A program made the position numbers and the translations under genes. Of a DNA stretch of 5,647 bases, positions 4,922 to 5,647 are shown piece after piece. Numbering within the stretch: the stretch's first letter is position 1; every line of letters starts with the position of its first letter. Source of the stretch: an uncultured Chloroflexota bacterium (lineage in GTDB: Bacteria; Chloroflexota; Anaerolineae; Anaerolineales; Villigracilaceae); contig CAILWD010000383.1 of the NCBI GenBank assembly GCA_903837815.1, forward strand, positions 1-5,647. Direction: 5' to 3'. The notes under the pieces were generated by a model, which worked only from the letters and a program-made list of their open reading frames with translations, searched no databases and had not been told where the DNA came from.

Positions 4922-5020
4922 ATGCGTCCTCCAGCAATAGAAAAGTGCGGTTTCTATGAAACATCCCAAACCGTTGCTCAACTACTCACAAAATATTTCA
5001 AGCCTGCTGCCTTCTTTTAA
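4922..5020 (+). pseudogene. Truncated start of a probable DUF6094-type methyltransferase gene
   Basis: A 32-residue frame from ATG 4922 to TAA 5018-5020, behind a strong AAAGGAG (4909-4915) six bases upstream. The residues include GFYETSQTVAQLLTKYFKPA. This resembles the N-terminus of DUF6094-type and related SAM-dependent methyltransferases, where a 'G-x-Y-x-T-P-x-x-V-x-x-L' segment and about ten further residues lead into the cofactor-binding 'LDPCAGEG' motif. Here the frame stops just where that motif should begin, and base composition changes at the same place. I therefore read it as the 5' fragment of a longer gene cut by a junction, which may be biological or an assembly artefact. The family call rests on a short stretch; a genuine 32-residue peptide cannot be excluded. 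Confidence 0.45.
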
Positions 5021-5026
5021 CTCTCA

Positions 5027-5059
5027 CCCCAGTCTTAAGGTGTGGCTTAGGCATTGGGG
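5027..5059 (+). other. Stem-loop upstream of the AT-richer gene pair
   Basis: CCCCAGTCTTAAG (5027-5039) can pair with CTTAGG (5046-5051) plus ATTGGGG (5053-5059), with C5052 bulged, two G-U pairs and the loop GTGTGG. That is 13 bp in all. No T-run follows on either strand, so it is not an ordinary terminator. It lies in the 73-base gap between the truncated frame and the gene at 5094 and may be a leader structure of that gene. The pairing is imperfect and could be chance. Confidence 0.35.
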
Positions 5060-5093
5060 GTAAAAAGTCAGGGGCAAGGAGCACAATAGCCAG

Positions 5094-5324
5094 ATGAGCA
5101 ATAAAGAGCACCGCTACAAAGTAAGTGGCAGATTAATTGTTGATTATGAGCTACTAGTGCAGGCATTAGATGCTGATGAGGCAAGATACTTTGCCTCCGA
5201 TATTGATTTAGATAAATGGCAGGAGATTACTGCTGACTGGCAGGTTCTTGAGGTCAATCGAGATATCCCACTTAAAGTGGTAAGAGATAGAGCAATCCCA
5301 GATACTGTCAGTGAGCAAGAGTAG
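5094..5324 (+). CDS. Small hypothetical protein, 76 residues
   Basis: Read from ATG 5094 to TAG 5322-5324. The nearest ribosome binding site, AAGGAG (5076-5081), is 12 bases from the ATG, longer than in the genes to the left. I do not recognise a family. The pattern of strand (HRYKVSGRLIVDYELLVQAL), helix (DADEARYFASD), strand (QVLEVNRDIPLKVV) suggests a small alpha/beta fold with the acidic D-A-D-E-A start of a helix, common in tiny uncharacterised proteins. Codon use differs from the upstream genes: TTA and CTA for leucine, AGA for arginine, many GAT and AAA codons. It lies nine bases before the protease gene and is probably co-transcribed with it. It likely comes from a different genomic context than bases 1-4920. 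Confidence 0.7.
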   Translation: MSNKEHRYKVSGRLIVDYELLVQALDADEARYFASDIDLDKWQEITADWQVLEVNRDIPLKVVRDRAIPDTVSEQE

Positions 5325-5333
5325 GTTTTAGGG

Positions 5334-5647
5334 ATGGAGTTAAACATAGCTCAGAAGATCACCGCTTTTGCCACAATCTTTGCCTTGCCATTTGCGTTAG
5401 GTGCATTTTTACTTGCCTGGGCACCTGCGGAGCAGTTTCACCTAAGTGATCCAAAGGCTGATGGATATGTTCCACCTAGAAGTATTCAATCTTTAGTGAC
5501 TAAGGTTCAAGATTCAACTGTGACAGTATTTTGTAAACATAGTGATCCAAAGAAAAATACTCTAGGTAGCGCCTGGGCAATTGATTTAGAAAATGATCAA
5601 GGTGATAAATACCCTACAACCCTAATTACCAACCACCATGTAATTGA
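5334..5647 (+). CDS. Membrane-anchored trypsin-like serine protease, N-terminal part
   Basis: The frame opens at ATG 5334 and runs off the window, giving 104 residues. Residues 9-30 (ITAFATIFALPFALGAFLLA) are a hydrophobic segment, either a signal peptide or a membrane anchor, so the rest is probably outside the cytoplasm. Residues 50-66 (SIQSLVTKVQDSTVTVF) match the strand that opens a chymotrypsin-fold protease. Residues 97-103 (LITNHHV) are the classic 'T-N-x-H-V' segment of S1/S1C (HtrA-type) proteases, making H102 the catalytic histidine; the Asp and Ser of the triad lie beyond the window. The ribosome binding site is weak (only GGG just before the ATG), so coupling to the gene nine bases upstream is plausible. 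Codons are AT-rich. The protease call is firm for the family; substrate and exact type remain open. Confidence 0.8.
   Translation, partial: MELNIAQKITAFATIFALPFALGAFLLAWAPAEQFHLSDPKADGYVPPRSIQSLVTKVQDSTVTVFCKHSDPKKNTLGSAWAIDLENDQGDKYPTTLITNHHVI

Noticed and set aside
1..5647. CRISPR array, insertion sequence or transposase
   Set aside because: No regularly spaced repeats, no terminal inverted repeats with a transposase frame, and no recognisable recombinase in any frame.

Overview
The window reads as a piece of accessory (plasmid-, ICE- or island-like) bacterial DNA, followed after about base 5020 by a short stretch of quite different composition. All supported genes are on the + strand, closely packed, with clear AGGAG-type ribosome binding sites and several intrinsic terminators. 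Bases 1-4920 are moderately GC-rich (58% and 53% in the 60-base blocks I counted at 2701 and 3481). Most products match no family I can name, as expected for mobile-element cargo. The style would fit an environmental lineage such as Anaerolineae (Chloroflexota), but this is an impression and not a sequence-proven assignment.

Layout. (a) 1-414 is the 3' end of a very acidic protein, closed by a strong terminator (424-458). (b) 467-540 can fold into a closed four-way junction, a 9-bp helix enclosing three perfect hairpins. It ends directly at the ribosome binding site of a DUF6908-like gene (552-959), which overlaps a second small gene (943-1401). (c) 1442-2144 is a type II toxin-antitoxin module: a SpoVT/AbrB-type antitoxin and an overlapping PIN-domain (VapC-like, PIN_3/COG1569-like) toxin. 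It has its own extended -10 promoter embedded in palindromes and a 16-bp terminator (2170-2210). (d) 2222-4852 holds five tightly spaced, unrecognised genes (108, 188, 87, 358 and 129 residues), with overlaps or gaps of about 10 bases between them, closed by another terminator (4871-4906). (e) 4922-5020 encodes only 32 residues behind an excellent ribosome binding site. They resemble the start of a DUF6094-type SAM-dependent methyltransferase, so this gene looks cut off.

(f) From about 5021 the sequence becomes AT-richer (35-40% GC in four of the five 60-base blocks counted, 52% in the fifth), with TTA and AGA codons. It carries a 76-residue unknown protein and the first 104 residues of a membrane-anchored trypsin-like serine protease, cut by the window end just after its catalytic histidine. 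The break could be an assembly chimera or a real element boundary. The codon style recalls small-genome freshwater actinobacteria, which is a guess.

Working together: the toxin-antitoxin pair probably stabilises the element. The DUF6908-like gene and the truncated methyltransferase-like start are typical neighbours on plasmids and ICEs. The five-gene block is clearly one operon, but its function cannot be read from the sequence. The most unusual signals are the cloverleaf leader, two terminator-like hairpins lying only a few bases upstream of a ribosome binding site, and the composition break.
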